This document shows, in pieces, positions 42,003 to 51,687 of a stretch of DNA of 64,000 bases. Source of the stretch: Nocardioides abyssi (GTDB taxonomy: Bacteria > Actinomycetota > Actinomycetes > Propionibacteriales > Nocardioidaceae); contig NZ_JAUHJR010000007.1 in the NCBI RefSeq assembly GCF_030412915.1, positions 1-64,000 of the forward strand. The letters are read 5' to 3'. Position numbers and translations under genes: made by a program. Below the pieces are notes generated by a model. It worked only from the letters and a program-made list of their open reading frames with translations. It did no database searches and was not told the origin of the DNA. Positions within the stretch are counted from its first letter, which is position 1; every line of letters begins with the position of its first letter.

Positions 42003-43403
42003 ATGACCCACGAAGCAGGCTGGGCCCACGCGCCCGGAGCGTTCCGCGGCCCGTCGTGGCTGCGGACGCCCGCCGACCCCAACGACCTGGTCCCGCAGCT
42101 GTGGTCGACCACCGCGCACAAGGACGACGCGGGGGTGCTGACCGTCGGCGGGGTGCCGCTGACCGACCTGGTCGCCGAGCACGGCTCCCCGGCGTACGTC
42201 CTGGACGAGCAGGACTTCCGCACCCGCGCCCGTGCCTTCCGCGACGCGTTCGCGGTCTACGACGTCTACTACGCCGGCAAGGCGTTCCTCTCCACCGCCG
42301 TCGCCCGGTGGGTGGCCGAGGAGGGCCTCTCGCTCGACGTCTGCAGCGGCGGCGAGATGGCCGTCGCCGAGCGGGCGGGCTTCCCGATGGAGCGGGTCGG
42401 TTTCCACGGCAACAACAAGTCCGAGGCCGAGCTGCGCCGCGCGGTGCGCAACGGCGTGGGCCGGGTCATCGTCGACTCGTTCGCCGAGATCGAGCGCCTG
42501 GGCCGGATCGCGGCCGAGGAGGGTGCGACCGCGCGGGTGATGGTCCGCGTGACCGCCGGCGTCGAGGCGCACACCCACGAGTACATCGCGACCGCCCACG
42601 AGGACCAGAAGTTCGGCTTCTCCATCACCGCCGGCGACGCGCTCGAGGCCGTACGCCGCGTGGCGGCCGCCGGGGCGCTCGAGCTGCGGGGGCTGCACTC
42701 CCACATCGGCAGCCAGATCTTCGACTCCTCGGGCTTCGAGGTGGCCGCGCGCCGGGTGCTGGCGCTGCACGCGCGGGTGTCGGAGGAGCTCGGCGTGGAG
42801 ATGCCGGAGATGGACCTCGGCGGCGGCTTCGGCATCGCCTACACGACCCAGGACGACCCGGCCGACCCCGCGCAGCTGGCGACCGAGATGACCAAGATCG
42901 TCGAGCACGAGTGCCGCGCGCTCGGCATCGCGCAGCCGGCGCTCTCGATCGAGCCGGGGCGCGCGATCGTCGGCCCGTCGGTGTGCACGGTCTACGAGGT
43001 CGGCACCGTCAAACAGGTGAGCCTCGACGGCGGCGCCTCGCGGTCCTACGTCTCGGTGGACGGCGGGATGAGCGACAACATCCGCACCGCGCTCTACGAC
43101 GCCGACTACTCCTGCACGCTGGCCTCGCGCCGCTCCGACGCCGTGCCGGTGCTGGGTCGCGTGGTGGGCAAGCACTGCGAGGCCGGCGACATCGTGGTCA
43201 AGGACGAGTTCCTGCCCGGCGACCTGGCCCCCGGCGACCTCGTGGCGGTGCCCGGGACGGGTGCCTACTGCCGCTCGATGGCCTCCAACTACAACCACCT
43301 CCTGCGGCCGCCGGTGATCGCGGTGCGGGACGGTGCGTCGCGCGTGCTCGTCCGGCGGGAGACTGAGGACGACCTATTGGCGACTGACGTGGGTGATCTG
43401 TGA
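42003..43403 (+). CDS. lysA: Diaminopimelate decarboxylase
   Basis: 466 aa. PLP-dependent fold III: Lys93 in YYAGKAFLS binds PLP, DVCSGGEMAVAE and HGNNKSEAELRRAVRNGVG follow, GLHSHIGSQIFD, and GAYCRSMASNYN holds the catalytic Cys of the partner subunit. It makes lysine from meso-DAP. Its TGA overlaps the hom start (TGATG). Confidence 0.95.
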   Translation: MTHEAGWAHAPGAFRGPSWLRTPADPNDLVPQLWSTTAHKDDAGVLTVGGVPLTDLVAEHGSPAYVLDEQDFRTRARAFRDAFAVYDVYYAGKAFLSTAVARWVAEEGLSLDVCSGGEMAVAERAGFPMERVGFHGNNKSEAELRRAVRNGVGRVIVDSFAEIERLGRIAAEEGATARVMVRVTAGVEAHTHEYIATAHEDQKFGFSITAGDALEAVRRVAAAGALELRGLHSHIGSQIFDSSGFEVAARRVLALHARVSEELGVEMPEMDLGGGFGIAYTTQDDPADPAQLATEMTKIVEHECRALGIAQPALSIEPGRAIVGPSVCTVYEVGTVKQVSLDGGASRSYVSVDGGMSDNIRTALYDADYSCTLASRRSDAVPVLGRVVGKHCEAGDIVVKDEFLPGDLAPGDLVAVPGTGAYCRSMASNYNHLLRPPVIAVRDGASRVLVRRETEDDLLATDVGDL

Positions 43404-44722
43404 TGGAGGGCGACAAGCGACCCGACGGGTTGCGGGTGGCGGTGCTCGGCTGTGGCTCGGTCGGCTCGCAGGTGGTGCGGCTGCTCCTCGAGCAGGCCGA
43501 CGACCTGGCGGCCCGGGTGGGCGTGCCGGTCGAGCTGGCGGGCGTCGCGGTGCGCCGGCTGGACGCGCCGCGCGAGGTCGAGGTGCCGGCCGACCTGCTG
43601 ACGACCGACGCGACGGGCCTGGTGACCCGCGACGACGTCGACCTGGTGGTCGAGGTCATCGGCGGCATCGAGCCCGCGCGCTCGCTGATCCTGGCCGCGC
43701 TCGAGAGCGGCGCCAGCGTCGTGTCGGCCAACAAGGCGCTGCTCGCCGAGGACGGTCCGACGCTGTTCGAGGCCGCCGAGAAGGCCGGCCGCGACCTCTA
43801 CTACGAGGCCGCCGTCGCCGGCGCCATCCCGATCCTGCGGCCGCTGCGCGAGTCGCTGGCCGGTGACCGCGTGACCCGGGTGCTCGGCATCGTCAACGGC
43901 ACCACCAACTTCATCCTCGACAAGATGGACACCTCCGGCGCCGGCTTCGCCGAGGCGCTCGAGGAGGCCCAGGAGCTGGGGTACGCCGAGGCCGACCCGA
44001 CCGCGGACGTGGAGGGCTTCGACGCCGCCGCGAAGGCCGCGATCCTCGCCTCGCTGGCGTTCCACTCCCGCGTCACCGCCTCCGACGTGCACCGCGAGGG
44101 CATCTCGGAGGTCACCGCGGCCGACGTGCAGTCGGCCCGCGACATGGGTGCGGTCGTCAAGCTGCTGGCGATCTGCGAGCTGCGCGCCGACGACCAGGGC
44201 GAGGAGGCCGTGGCCGTCCGCGTCCACCCGGCGATGATCCCGCGCTCGCACCCGCTGGCGTCGGTGCGCGAGGCCTACAACGCGGTCTTCGTCGAGTCCG
44301 AGGCCGCCGGCCAGCTCATGTTCTACGGCCCCGGCGCCGGTGGCTCGCCCACCGCGTCCGCGGTCCTCGGCGACCTGGTGACGGTGGCCCGCAACCGCCT
44401 CGCGGGGACCCGCGGCGCCGGCGAGTCGGCGTACGCCGACCGGGCCGTGCTGCCGATGGGGGAGACCCGGACGCGTTACCACGTGGCGATCGACGTCGAC
44501 GACCGCGCCGGCGTGCTGGCGGCCGTGGCCGCGGCCTTCGCCGAGCACGGCGTCTCGATCCAGACGGTCCGCCAGGAGGGCCGCGACGACGACGCCCAGC
44601 TCGTGGTGGTCTCCCACGAGGCGACCGACGCACAGTTGAGCGCGACCGTGGAGCACCTGCGGGGCATGGACATCGTCCGCGAGGTCACCTCGACCATGCG
44701 GGTGGAAGGGGAGCAGGAGTGA
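43403..44722 (+). CDS. hom: Homoserine dehydrogenase with ACT domain
   Basis: 439 aa from ATG 43403. Residues about 10-135 form the NAD(P) domain ([20 protein letters not shown]), the catalytic part includes [55 protein letters not shown] and the C-terminal ACT domain ([38 protein letters not shown]) would allow threonine feedback. It supplies homoserine to thrB-thrC. The GTG 43400 two codons before is also in frame. Confidence 0.94.
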   Translation: MEGDKRPDGLRVAVLGCGSVGSQVVRLLLEQADDLAARVGVPVELAGVAVRRLDAPREVEVPADLLTTDATGLVTRDDVDLVVEVIGGIEPARSLILAALESGASVVSANKALLAEDGPTLFEAAEKAGRDLYYEAAVAGAIPILRPLRESLAGDRVTRVLGIVNGTTNFILDKMDTSGAGFAEALEEAQELGYAEADPTADVEGFDAAAKAAILASLAFHSRVTASDVHREGISEVTAADVQSARDMGAVVKLLAICELRADDQGEEAVAVRVHPAMIPRSHPLASVREAYNAVFVESEAAGQLMFYGPGAGGSPTASAVLGDLVTVARNRLAGTRGAGESAYADRAVLPMGETRTRYHVAIDVDDRAGVLAAVAAAFAEHGVSIQTVRQEGRDDDAQLVVVSHEATDAQLSATVEHLRGMDIVREVTSTMRVEGEQE

Positions 44723-45810
44723 GCACGCGCACCGCCACGCACCAGTGGCGCGGGGTCATCGAGGAGTACCGGGACCTGCTGGAGATCCCCGAGGGCACGC
44801 CCGCGGTCACGCTCCGCGAGGGCGGCACGCCGCTGGTCCACTCCGGGTGGCTCTCCGGCCTGACCGGCGCCGACGTGTGGCTCAAGGTCGAGGGCAACAA
44901 CCCCACCGGGTCGTTCAAGGACCGCGGCATGACCGCCGCGATCTCGGTCGCCAAGGCCGACGGCGCCGAGGCGGTCGTGTGTGCCTCGACCGGCAACACG
45001 TCGGCGTCCATGGCGGCGTACGCCGCGAAGGCCGGCCTCAAGCCGCTCGTGCTCGTGCCGGAGGGCAAGATCGCCGCGGGCAAGATGGCGCAGGCGATCA
45101 TGCACGGCGGCCAGGTCGTCATGGTGCGCGGCAACTTCGACGACTGCCTCGCGCTGGCCCGCCAGCTCGCCTGGGACTACCCGGTCGCGCTGGTCAACTC
45201 GGTCAACCCGGTCCGCCTCGAGGGCCAGAAGACCGCGGCGTTCGAGATCGTCGACTTCCTCGGCGACGCGCCCGACTACCACCTGCTGCCCGTCGGCAAC
45301 GCCGGCAACATCTCGGCGTACTGGCTCGGCTACAACCAGTACGCCGACCTCGGCATGGCCACCAAGCGGCCCGTCATGCGCGGCTTCCAGGCCGAGGGTG
45401 CGGCGCCGCTGGTGACCGGCGAGCCGTTCCCCGACCCCGAGACCAAGGCGACCGCGATCCGGATCGGCAACCCGGCCTCGTGGAAGCTCGCCGAGGCGGC
45501 GCGCGACGAGTCCGGCGGACGGTTCGCCGCGGTCAGCGACGACGCGATCCTCGCCGCCCAGCGCGAGCTCGCCGCGCGTGACGGCGTGTTCGTCGAGCCC
45601 GCCTCCGCGGCCGGGATCGCCGGGATGCTCCAGGAGCTCGCGGGCGGCACGTCGTACGCCGGCAGCACGGTCGCCGTCACGGTCACCGGCCACGGTCTCA
45701 AGGACACCGCGACCGCGCTCGAGGGCTTCGCCGCCAGCGGCCACAGCGTCGTCGACACCGTCATCGACGCCGACGTGACCGCGGCGGCCGAGGCCGCCGG
45801 CCTGCGGTGA
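44719..45810 (+). CDS. thrC: Threonine synthase
   Basis: 363 aa from GTG 44719, overlapping hom by GTGA. PLP Lys67 lies in [27 protein letters not shown] forms the phosphate loop and [10 protein letters not shown] closes the site. The short class of threonine synthase, converts O-phosphohomoserine to threonine. It overlaps thrB by GTGA. Confidence 0.95.
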   Translation: MSTRTATHQWRGVIEEYRDLLEIPEGTPAVTLREGGTPLVHSGWLSGLTGADVWLKVEGNNPTGSFKDRGMTAAISVAKADGAEAVVCASTGNTSASMAAYAAKAGLKPLVLVPEGKIAAGKMAQAIMHGGQVVMVRGNFDDCLALARQLAWDYPVALVNSVNPVRLEGQKTAAFEIVDFLGDAPDYHLLPVGNAGNISAYWLGYNQYADLGMATKRPVMRGFQAEGAAPLVTGEPFPDPETKATAIRIGNPASWKLAEAARDESGGRFAAVSDDAILAAQRELAARDGVFVEPASAAGIAGMLQELAGGTSYAGSTVAVTVTGHGLKDTATALEGFAASGHSVVDTVIDADVTAAAEAAGLR

Positions 45811-46712
45811 CCTCGTTCGTCACGGGGCCGGTGCGGGTGACCGTGCCGGCCACGTCGGCGAACCTCGGCCCCGGCTACGACAGCCTCGGGCTCGCCCTGG
45901 ACCTGCGCGACGAGCTCGAGGGCGAGGTCGTCGGCGACGGCCTGGTCGTCGAGGTGGTCGGTGCGGGGGAGGGCTCGGTCCCGCTCGACGAGTCGCACCT
46001 GGTCGTCTCCGCGATGCGTGCCGCCTTCGGCGCGCTCGGGGGGCAGCCGCCGGGCCTGCGCCTGCGCTGCACCAACGTCGTCCCGCACGCCCGCGGGCTC
46101 GGGTCGTCCTCGGCCGCGATCGTCGGCGGGCTGGTCCTGGCCCGGGCGCTGGTCGCCGGCGGCACGCTGGTGCTCGACGACCCGACGCTCTTCGAGCTGG
46201 CCGCCCGGATGGAGGGCCACCCCGACAACGTCTCGCCCGCGCTGCACGGCGGCTTCACGATCTCCGGCCACGACGACGATGGCTTCTGGACCGTCGCCTC
46301 GCCGGTCGACCCCCGGGTCGCCGTGGTCGTCTTCGTGCCGCCGGACGGCGTCTCCACCGAGGTCGCCCGCGGGCTGCTGCCCAGCCAGGTCCCGCACGCC
46401 GACGCGGCCGCCGACGCCGCCCGCACGGCACTGCTCGTCGCGGCCCTGGCCGGCCGGCCCGAGCACCTGCTGCGCGCCACCCGCGACTACCTCCACCAGG
46501 AGCAGCGCCGGCCCGCCATGCCGGCCTCGCTCGCCCTCGTCGACGCCCTCCGCGCCGACGGCGTGCCCGCGGTCGTCTCCGGCGCCGGGCCGACCGTGCT
46601 CGCCCTCGTCGACGGGCCGGCCGGCGGCCAGCGCCTGCTCGACCGCTGTCCCCGCGGCTGGGCCGCCCACGTCCTGGCCGTCAGCACCGACGGTGCGCGC
46701 GTCCTCGACTGA
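45807..46712 (+). CDS. thrB: Homoserine kinase
   Basis: 301 aa from GTG 45807. GHMP kinase: N-terminal [24 protein letters not shown]-binding [19 protein letters not shown], and C-terminal [13 protein letters not shown]. Phosphorylates homoserine for ThrC. Last gene of the Thr block; followed by repeat hairpins and the rho leader. Confidence 0.95.
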   Translation: MTSFVTGPVRVTVPATSANLGPGYDSLGLALDLRDELEGEVVGDGLVVEVVGAGEGSVPLDESHLVVSAMRAAFGALGGQPPGLRLRCTNVVPHARGLGSSSAAIVGGLVLARALVAGGTLVLDDPTLFELAARMEGHPDNVSPALHGGFTISGHDDDGFWTVASPVDPRVAVVVFVPPDGVSTEVARGLLPSQVPHADAAADAARTALLVAALAGRPEHLLRATRDYLHQEQRRPAMPASLALVDALRADGVPAVVSGAGPTVLALVDGPAGGQRLLDRCPRGWAAHVLAVSTDGARVLD

Positions 46713-46741
46713 CGCGTCCCGCTCGCTCCGGCGGGCCGCGG

Positions 46742-46828
46742 GAAGCTTCATCGGCTGGCCGCTGGAACTACCGGTGGGACGATGAAGCTTCAGCGGCCCA
46801 CCGACAGCTTCATCGGCCAGCCGATGAA
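46742..46828. terminator. Repeat hairpins between thrB and rho
   Basis: GAAGCTTCATCG (46742-46753) pairs perfectly with CGATGAAGCTTC (46780-46791). A second copy of the motif, TTCATCGG-CCAG-CCGATGAA (46809-46828), folds on itself and repeats the sequence CTTCATCGGC(T/C)(G/A)GCCG. Both could terminate thrB transcription or attenuate read-through into rho. Confidence 0.55.
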
Positions 46829-46874
46829 TCTCGCGCCGCGCCGAGCCGCCGAGGGCCCGGACCGGCCGTCCGGG

Positions 46875-47110
46875 CTGGTGGTACATTGACCGCGCGCCGT
46901 ACCACCAGGCGTGCACCCGATCGTGATCCCCGGGCCAGTCCGGACCCGCCGGGTGCCACCACTCCCTCTCGTTCGTCGCGGAGATCCTCCGCGTACCGAT
47001 CCGTCCTCGCCTGCCGGTGACGCCGGGTCGGGAGCCGGGAGCCCTGACGAGCAGCCGGTCGACCGCGGGAAGCGGCCCCGGCACGACGACGTGGGAAGGA
47101 CCCCCCTCAC
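46875..47110 (+). promoter_or_regulatory. rho promoter and long 5' leader
   Basis: TACATT (46882-46887) is a good -10, with CGGACC 18 bp upstream as a weak -35; start near 46894 would give a leader of about 217 nt. Structures: CTGGTGGTAC (46875-46884) pairs with GTACCACCAG (46899-46908), overlapping the -10; CGCGGAG/CTCCGCG (46977-46983/46987-46993). Rho autoregulates by attenuation in other bacteria. No riboswitch was recognised. Confidence 0.45.
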
Positions 47111-49117
47111 GTGACCGAGACGATCGAACCCACCTCCGGCGGAGCGGCCCGCAAGCGCGGAGGTGGGCTCAGCTCGATGCTGATCGCCGACCTGCGGTCG
47201 ATGGCCGACGGCATGGGCATCGCAGGCGCCAGCACCATGAAGAAGGTCCAGCTCGTCGAGGCGATCAAGGGCGCCCAGGCCGGCGGTCGTCCGGCCGCCG
47301 CGGCGCCCGCGCCGGAGGCAGCTGCACACGCCCAGGCCCCGTCCGAGCCGGCGGCCGAGTCGACCTCCGAGGCTCCCGCCGAGACGCCGGTACGCCGTCG
47401 CTCCCGCGGCGCCCAGCGCGAGGCCCAGGCCGACACCGGCGGGCAGCAGGCCGACCAGCGCCAGGACCAGAGCGAGGACCAGGCCCAGGAGCAGCAGGAC
47501 CAGCCGGCCCAGGACGGCGAGCGTCGTCGCGGCCGCCAGGACCGCCAGCGCCAGCGCCAGCGCGACCAGCAGGACGGCTCGGCGGACCAGCAGCAGGACC
47601 AGCAGGACCAGCAGCGCGACCGCCAGGACCGGGACGGCAAGCAGGGCAAGCAGAACCGGGACCAGAACCAGCAGCAGAACCAGAACCGCGACCAGCAGCA
47701 GCGCGACCAGCAGCGCGAGCGCGACCGGGAGGCCCAGCGCGAGCGCGACCGCGAGGCCCAGCGCGAGCGCGACCGCGAGGCCCAGCGCGAGCGCGACCGC
47801 GAGCGTGACCGGGAGCGCAACCAGGACCGCGCCAACCAGGACCGGGACCGGGATCGCGGCCAGGACCGCGACGACGACGACCTCGACGGCACCGGCCGCA
47901 ACCGCCGGCGCCGCGGGCGTGACCGCGACCGCACGCGCGGGCAGCGGGGCGAGCCGGACACCACGATCCTCGAGGACGACGTGCTCGTCCCCGCCGCGGG
48001 CATCCTCGACGTGCTGGACAACTACGCGTTCGTGCGCACCAGCGGTTACCTGCCGGGGCCGGACGACGTCTACCTCTCGCTGTCGATGGTGCGGAAGTTC
48101 GGCCTGCGCCGCGGCGACGCGATCGTCGGCCAGGTGCGCCAGCCCCGCGAGGGCGAGCGCCGCGAGAAGTTCAACCCGATGGTGCGCGTCGACAGCGTCA
48201 ACGGGGCGGACCCGGAGGCCGGCAAGCACCGCGTGGAGTTCGCGAAGCTGACCCCGCTCTACCCCGACGAGCGGCTGCGCCTGGAGACCGGGCCGGACAA
48301 CCTCGTCGGCCGGGTCATCGACATCGCCGCGCCGATCGGCAAGGGCCAGCGCGGCCTCATCGTCTCGCCCGCGAAGGCCGGCAAGACGATGGTGCTGCAG
48401 TCGATCGCCAACTCGATCACGACCAACAACCCCGAGTGCCACCTGATGGTCGTGCTCGTCGACGAGCGGCCCGAGGAGGTCACCGACTTCGAGCGCTCGG
48501 TCAAGGGCGAGGTCATCTCCTCGACCTTCGACCGCCCGCCGGCCGACCACACCACGGTCGCCGAGCTCGCCATCGAGCGGGCCAAGCGCCTCGTCGAGCT
48601 CGGCCACGACGTCGTGGTGCTGCTCGACGGCATCACCCGCCTGGGTCGTGCCTACAACCTCTCGGCGCCCGCCAGCGGTCGCCTGCTCTCCGGCGGGGTC
48701 GACGCGGCCGCGCTCTACCCGCCGAAGCGGTTCTTCGGCGCCGCGCGCAACATCGAGAACGGCGGCTCGCTGACGATCCTCGCCACGGCGCTGGTCGAGA
48801 GCGGCTCGAAGATGGACGAGGTCATCTTCGAGGAGTTCAAGGGCACGGGGAACATGGAGATCCGGCTGCGTCGCGACTTCGCCGAGAAGCGCCTCTTCCC
48901 GGCGATCGACGTCGTGCAGTCCGGCACCCGTCGCGAGGAGCTCCTGCTGTCGAAGGAGGAGCTCGCGATCATCTGGAAGCTGCGCCGGGTGATGGCGAAC
49001 CTGGACAACCAGCAGGCCCTCGAGCTGCTGCTGGAGCGGCTGCGCAAGGCCCAGACGAACATCGAGTTCCTCATGCAGGTGCAGAAGACGACGCCGGCCG
49101 CCGGCGCCGAGGACTGA
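47111..49117 (+). CDS. rho: Transcription termination factor Rho with long disordered insert
   Basis: 668 aa from GTG 47111. The N-terminal helix bundle (GLSSMLIADLRSMADGMGIA...) is followed by a 225-residue insert (about 58-285) rich in Gln, Asp, Arg and Glu, with REAQRERD repeated; then the RNA-binding OB fold (LDVLDNYAFVRTSGYLPGPDDVYLSLSMVRKFGLRRGD), Walker A SPAKAGKT (419-426), and Q and R loops (LVDERPEEVTDFERSV, DGITRLGRAYN). Actinobacterial Rho proteins carry such inserts, which alter RNA binding or drive condensation. It terminates transcription. Confidence 0.95.
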   Translation: MTETIEPTSGGAARKRGGGLSSMLIADLRSMADGMGIAGASTMKKVQLVEAIKGAQAGGRPAAAAPAPEAAAHAQAPSEPAAESTSEAPAETPVRRRSRGAQREAQADTGGQQADQRQDQSEDQAQEQQDQPAQDGERRRGRQDRQRQRQRDQQDGSADQQQDQQDQQRDRQDRDGKQGKQNRDQNQQQNQNRDQQQRDQQRERDREAQRERDREAQRERDREAQRERDRERDRERNQDRANQDRDRDRGQDRDDDDLDGTGRNRRRRGRDRDRTRGQRGEPDTTILEDDVLVPAAGILDVLDNYAFVRTSGYLPGPDDVYLSLSMVRKFGLRRGDAIVGQVRQPREGERREKFNPMVRVDSVNGADPEAGKHRVEFAKLTPLYPDERLRLETGPDNLVGRVIDIAAPIGKGQRGLIVSPAKAGKTMVLQSIANSITTNNPECHLMVVLVDERPEEVTDFERSVKGEVISSTFDRPPADHTTVAELAIERAKRLVELGHDVVVLLDGITRLGRAYNLSAPASGRLLSGGVDAAALYPPKRFFGAARNIENGGSLTILATALVESGSKMDEVIFEEFKGTGNMEIRLRRDFAEKRLFPAIDVVQSGTRREELLLSKEELAIIWKLRRVMANLDNQQALELLLERLRKAQTNIEFLMQVQKTTPAAGAED

Positions 49118-49259
49118 GGCGTCCTGGGCGCCCGACGCGGGGTGGCCGAGCCGATCTCGGCAACCCCGCGTCGCCGCGGGGCCGGACCCCGTAGGCTGAG
49201 CCGGCACGGACGGGGCCGACCCGACCGGCACGAACGACGTAACCCGGGGAGGGACGAAC

Positions 49260-49631
49260 GTGGCACGCATCCTGGTCGCTGACGACGACGTCGACATCCG
49301 GGAGCTGGTCGAGTTCAAGCTCTCCACGCTCGGCCACGACATCGTCGCGGTCTCCGACGGCGCAGCCGCGGTGGAGGCCTGCCAGGCCCAGCGTCCCGAC
49401 CTCGCGGTCCTCGACGTGATGATGCCGGGCTTCTCCGGCCTCGACGCGATCCGGGTCATCCGCGCCGACCCCGCGCTGGCGGACCTCCCGGTCATCCTGC
49501 TGACCGCACGGGCGCAGGAGTCCGACGTCGAGACCGGCTTCGACTCCGGGGCCGACGACTACATCACCAAGCCGTTCAGCCCCCGCGAGCTCGCCTCGCG
49601 GGTCGAGGCCCTGCTGGCCCGGTCGGTGTGA
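49260..49631 (+). CDS. Response regulator, stand-alone receiver domain
   Basis: 123 aa from GTG 49260. It has only the receiver fold: acidic pocket DDD (8-10), phosphoacceptor Asp52 (VLDVMMPG), Thr82 (LLTAR), Lys104 (ITKPFS). No output domain, so it would act through protein partners or the kinase. TAGGCT at 49192-49197 may be its -10; AGGGA precedes the GTG. The kinase gene starts 19 bp downstream; together they interrupt the usual rho-rpmE neighbourhood. Confidence 0.9.
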   Translation: MARILVADDDVDIRELVEFKLSTLGHDIVAVSDGAAAVEACQAQRPDLAVLDVMMPGFSGLDAIRVIRADPALADLPVILLTARAQESDVETGFDSGADDYITKPFSPRELASRVEALLARSV

Positions 49632-49650
49632 GCCGGACGCACCCGCGACG

Positions 49651-51264
49651 ATGACGGCTTCGGCCGGCCGGACGGCCGGCGGGTCACCCCGCGTCCCGGC
49701 GCCGGCCGGCGGCCGCCCGGTCGCCCGGCTGCTCGCGCCCATCCTGGTCCGGATGGGCATGCTGCTCGCGGTCATGGCGGCGATCTGCATCGGCGGCGTG
49801 CTCGCCTCGACCCAGGCGCTGGACCACCTCACCGACGAGCTGCTCCCCGCGGCGACCGCCAACGAGGACGTCCTGCAGGACCTCACCGACATGGACGCCG
49901 CCGTCGGGGCCTACGCCCGCAGCGGCGAGCAGGAGGCGATCGACAACTACGAGCAGGCGATGCAGCGCCTGCCCGGCCACGAGCGCCGTGTGCGGGAGTA
50001 CGCCCGGGGTGACGCCTCCCTCGAGCTGCTCGTCACCCGCCAGCAGGACGCCGCTGACGCCTGGGTGGCGCGGTACGCCGAGCCGCGGGTCGACGCGCCC
50101 GGCGGCCCGGGGACCTTCCAGCAGGAGCGCTACGACCGCGGCCAGCGCCTCTTCGACGCCGTGCGCGAGACCCACCTGGCCACCCACGAGGAGTTCGACC
50201 GGCGCCAGCGCGACGCCAGCTCGGACGCCCAGTGGCGCTTCCGCGGCACGATCCTCGCGGTCGTCGTCCTGGGGCTGCTCGGCTGGTTCCTCGTCGGCCG
50301 GTCTCGGCGCCGGCTCGACCGCGAGCTGTCCGCACCGCTCCTGGCGATCGAGGCGACCGTGCAGCGGGTCGCCCGCGCCGAGGCCGACGTGCGCGCCGAG
50401 GTGGCCGGGCCCCGGGAGGTGCGGGCCGTCGCCGTCGCGCTCAACGAGCTGCTCGAGCAGCAGTCCCGTGCCCGGGCCGTGGAGGCGCGCATCCAGACCG
50501 AGCTGCGCGCCCTCGACACCGCCCGCGACGACTTCGTCTCCAACGTCTCCCACGAGCTGCGCACGCCGCTGACCACGATCAGCGGCTACCTCGAGATGGT
50601 CGCCGAGGAGTTCGAAAACGACATGGCCCCGCGCCACGAGCGGATGCTCGAGGCGACCCGCCGCAACGTCAGCCGGCTCAAGACGCTCATCGACGACCTG
50701 TTGACGCTGTCGAAGGCCGAGAACCGCGGCACCGACCTCGAGCAGGTCGACCTCGACCAGGTGGTCCGCGACGCCGCGACCGACGTACGCATCACCGCCG
50801 CCCGCCGCGGCATCGCAGTGAGCGTGACCGCCCCCGGCCGTCCGCTGCCGGTGCTCGCCGACCGGGCGATGCTCAACCGCGCCTTCCTCAACGTGCTCAG
50901 CAACGCCGTGAAGTTCAGCAAGGACGGCGACCCGGTCGAGGTCGAGGTCACCGCGTCGATGGGCCAGGTGCAGGTCGCGGTCCGCGACCACGGCATCGGC
51001 ATCCCCACCGCGGAGCTCGAGCGGCTCGGCACCCGGTTCTTCCGCGCCTCCAACGCGGTGCGCAACGAGATCGCCGGCACCGGCCTCGGCGTGCGGATCG
51101 TGCAGACGATCATCGACAAGCACCAGGGCCGCGTGCTGTTCGAGTCCGAGGAGGGCCGGGGGACGACGGTGACCATCTCGCTGCCGCTCCAGGGCGACCG
51201 GGTGCCGGCCGCGCCGGCGCCGGCCGAGCTCGTCGGTGCCGACGAGGGGACCCACGACGCCTGA
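49651..51264 (+). CDS. Membrane sensor histidine kinase (CHASE3-like, HAMP, HisKA)
   Basis: 537 aa. TM1 (about 30-55) and TM2 (about 199-217) flank a 145-residue helical periplasmic domain like CHASE3 (EQEAIDNYEQAMQRLPGHERRVREYARG). HAMP follows (about 220-275), then HisKA with His300 in NVSHELRTPLTTISGYLEM and HATPase_c (NVLSNAVKFSKDG, DHGIGIP, GTGLGVRIVQTII). It presumably phosphorylates the receiver protein encoded just upstream. The stimulus is unknown. Confidence 0.88.
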   Translation: MTASAGRTAGGSPRVPAPAGGRPVARLLAPILVRMGMLLAVMAAICIGGVLASTQALDHLTDELLPAATANEDVLQDLTDMDAAVGAYARSGEQEAIDNYEQAMQRLPGHERRVREYARGDASLELLVTRQQDAADAWVARYAEPRVDAPGGPGTFQQERYDRGQRLFDAVRETHLATHEEFDRRQRDASSDAQWRFRGTILAVVVLGLLGWFLVGRSRRRLDRELSAPLLAIEATVQRVARAEADVRAEVAGPREVRAVAVALNELLEQQSRARAVEARIQTELRALDTARDDFVSNVSHELRTPLTTISGYLEMVAEEFENDMAPRHERMLEATRRNVSRLKTLIDDLLTLSKAENRGTDLEQVDLDQVVRDAATDVRITAARRGIAVSVTAPGRPLPVLADRAMLNRAFLNVLSNAVKFSKDGDPVEVEVTASMGQVQVAVRDHGIGIPTAELERLGTRFFRASNAVRNEIAGTGLGVRIVQTIIDKHQGRVLFESEEGRGTTVTISLPLQGDRVPAAPAPAELVGADEGTHDA

Positions 51265-51268
51265 GGCC

Positions 51269-51295
51269 GGGAACAACCACGATTGGGTGGGCGTT
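51269..51295 (+). promoter_or_regulatory. SigR-type promoter of rpmE
   Basis: GGGAAC (51269-51274) and GTT (51293-51295) are 18 bp apart, as in the sigR promoter. SigR regulates rpmE in Streptomyces, which supports it. A vegetative pair TTGGGT (51283-51288) and CACAAT (51307-51312), spacer 18, overlaps it. Confidence 0.65.
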
Positions 51296-51381
51296 CTGTC
51301 CGGTGGCACAATCTCGTGCTGGTTCCGGTTCACGTGCATGCCGCAGGGCGCGGCGGACGACCCGGCGACTGAGAGGACATC

Positions 51382-51597
51382 ATGAAGAAGGACATCCACC
51401 CCGAGTACGTCGAGACCCAGGTCACCTGCACCTGCGGTGCCGAGTTCACGACCCGCAGCACTGTCGCGTCGGGCCAGATCCGCTCCGACGTCTGCTCGCA
51501 GTGCCACCCGTTCTACACCGGCAAGCAGAAGATCCTCGACACCGGCGGCCGCGTCGCCCGCTTCGAGGCCCGCTACGCCAAGGCAGCCAAGAAGTAG
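51382..51597 (+). CDS. rpmE: 50S ribosomal protein L31 (bL31, zinc form)
   Basis: 71 aa. [11 protein letters not shown] and [13 protein letters not shown] supply the CxC and CxxC zinc ligands of the C+ type L31. It completes the inter-subunit bridge and can act as a zinc reserve. GAGAGGACATC is the ribosome site. Two overlapping promoters lie upstream (51269-51312), one SigR-type. Confidence 0.97.
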   Translation: MKKDIHPEYVETQVTCTCGAEFTTRSTVASGQIRSDVCSQCHPFYTGKQKILDTGGRVARFEARYAKAAKK

Positions 51598-51604
51598 CTG
51601 TCCC

Positions 51605-51645
51605 CGAGCGCCGGCCCCTGCCACCACGGCAGGGGCCGGCGCTCG
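51605..51645 (+). terminator. Perfect 18-bp hairpin after rpmE
   Basis: Arm 51605-51622 pairs exactly with 51628-51645 around loop ACCAC. It begins 8 bp after the rpmE stop and would insulate prfA. Confidence 0.8.
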
Positions 51646-51687
51646 TCGCATGTCCACCTCCCGATCCCAGACCTGCAGGAGCCACCG

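Noticed and set aside
46713-47110. Riboswitch or T-box in the thrB-rho gap or upstream of argS/hom
   Set aside because: No conserved cores could be seen; only hairpins and repeats.
46911-47114. A 67-codon GTG frame in the rho leader overlapping the rho start by GTGA
   Set aside because: Tempting as a coupled leader peptide, but its third positions are much less GC-rich than real genes here and no Shine-Dalgarno precedes it. Treated as non-coding leader.
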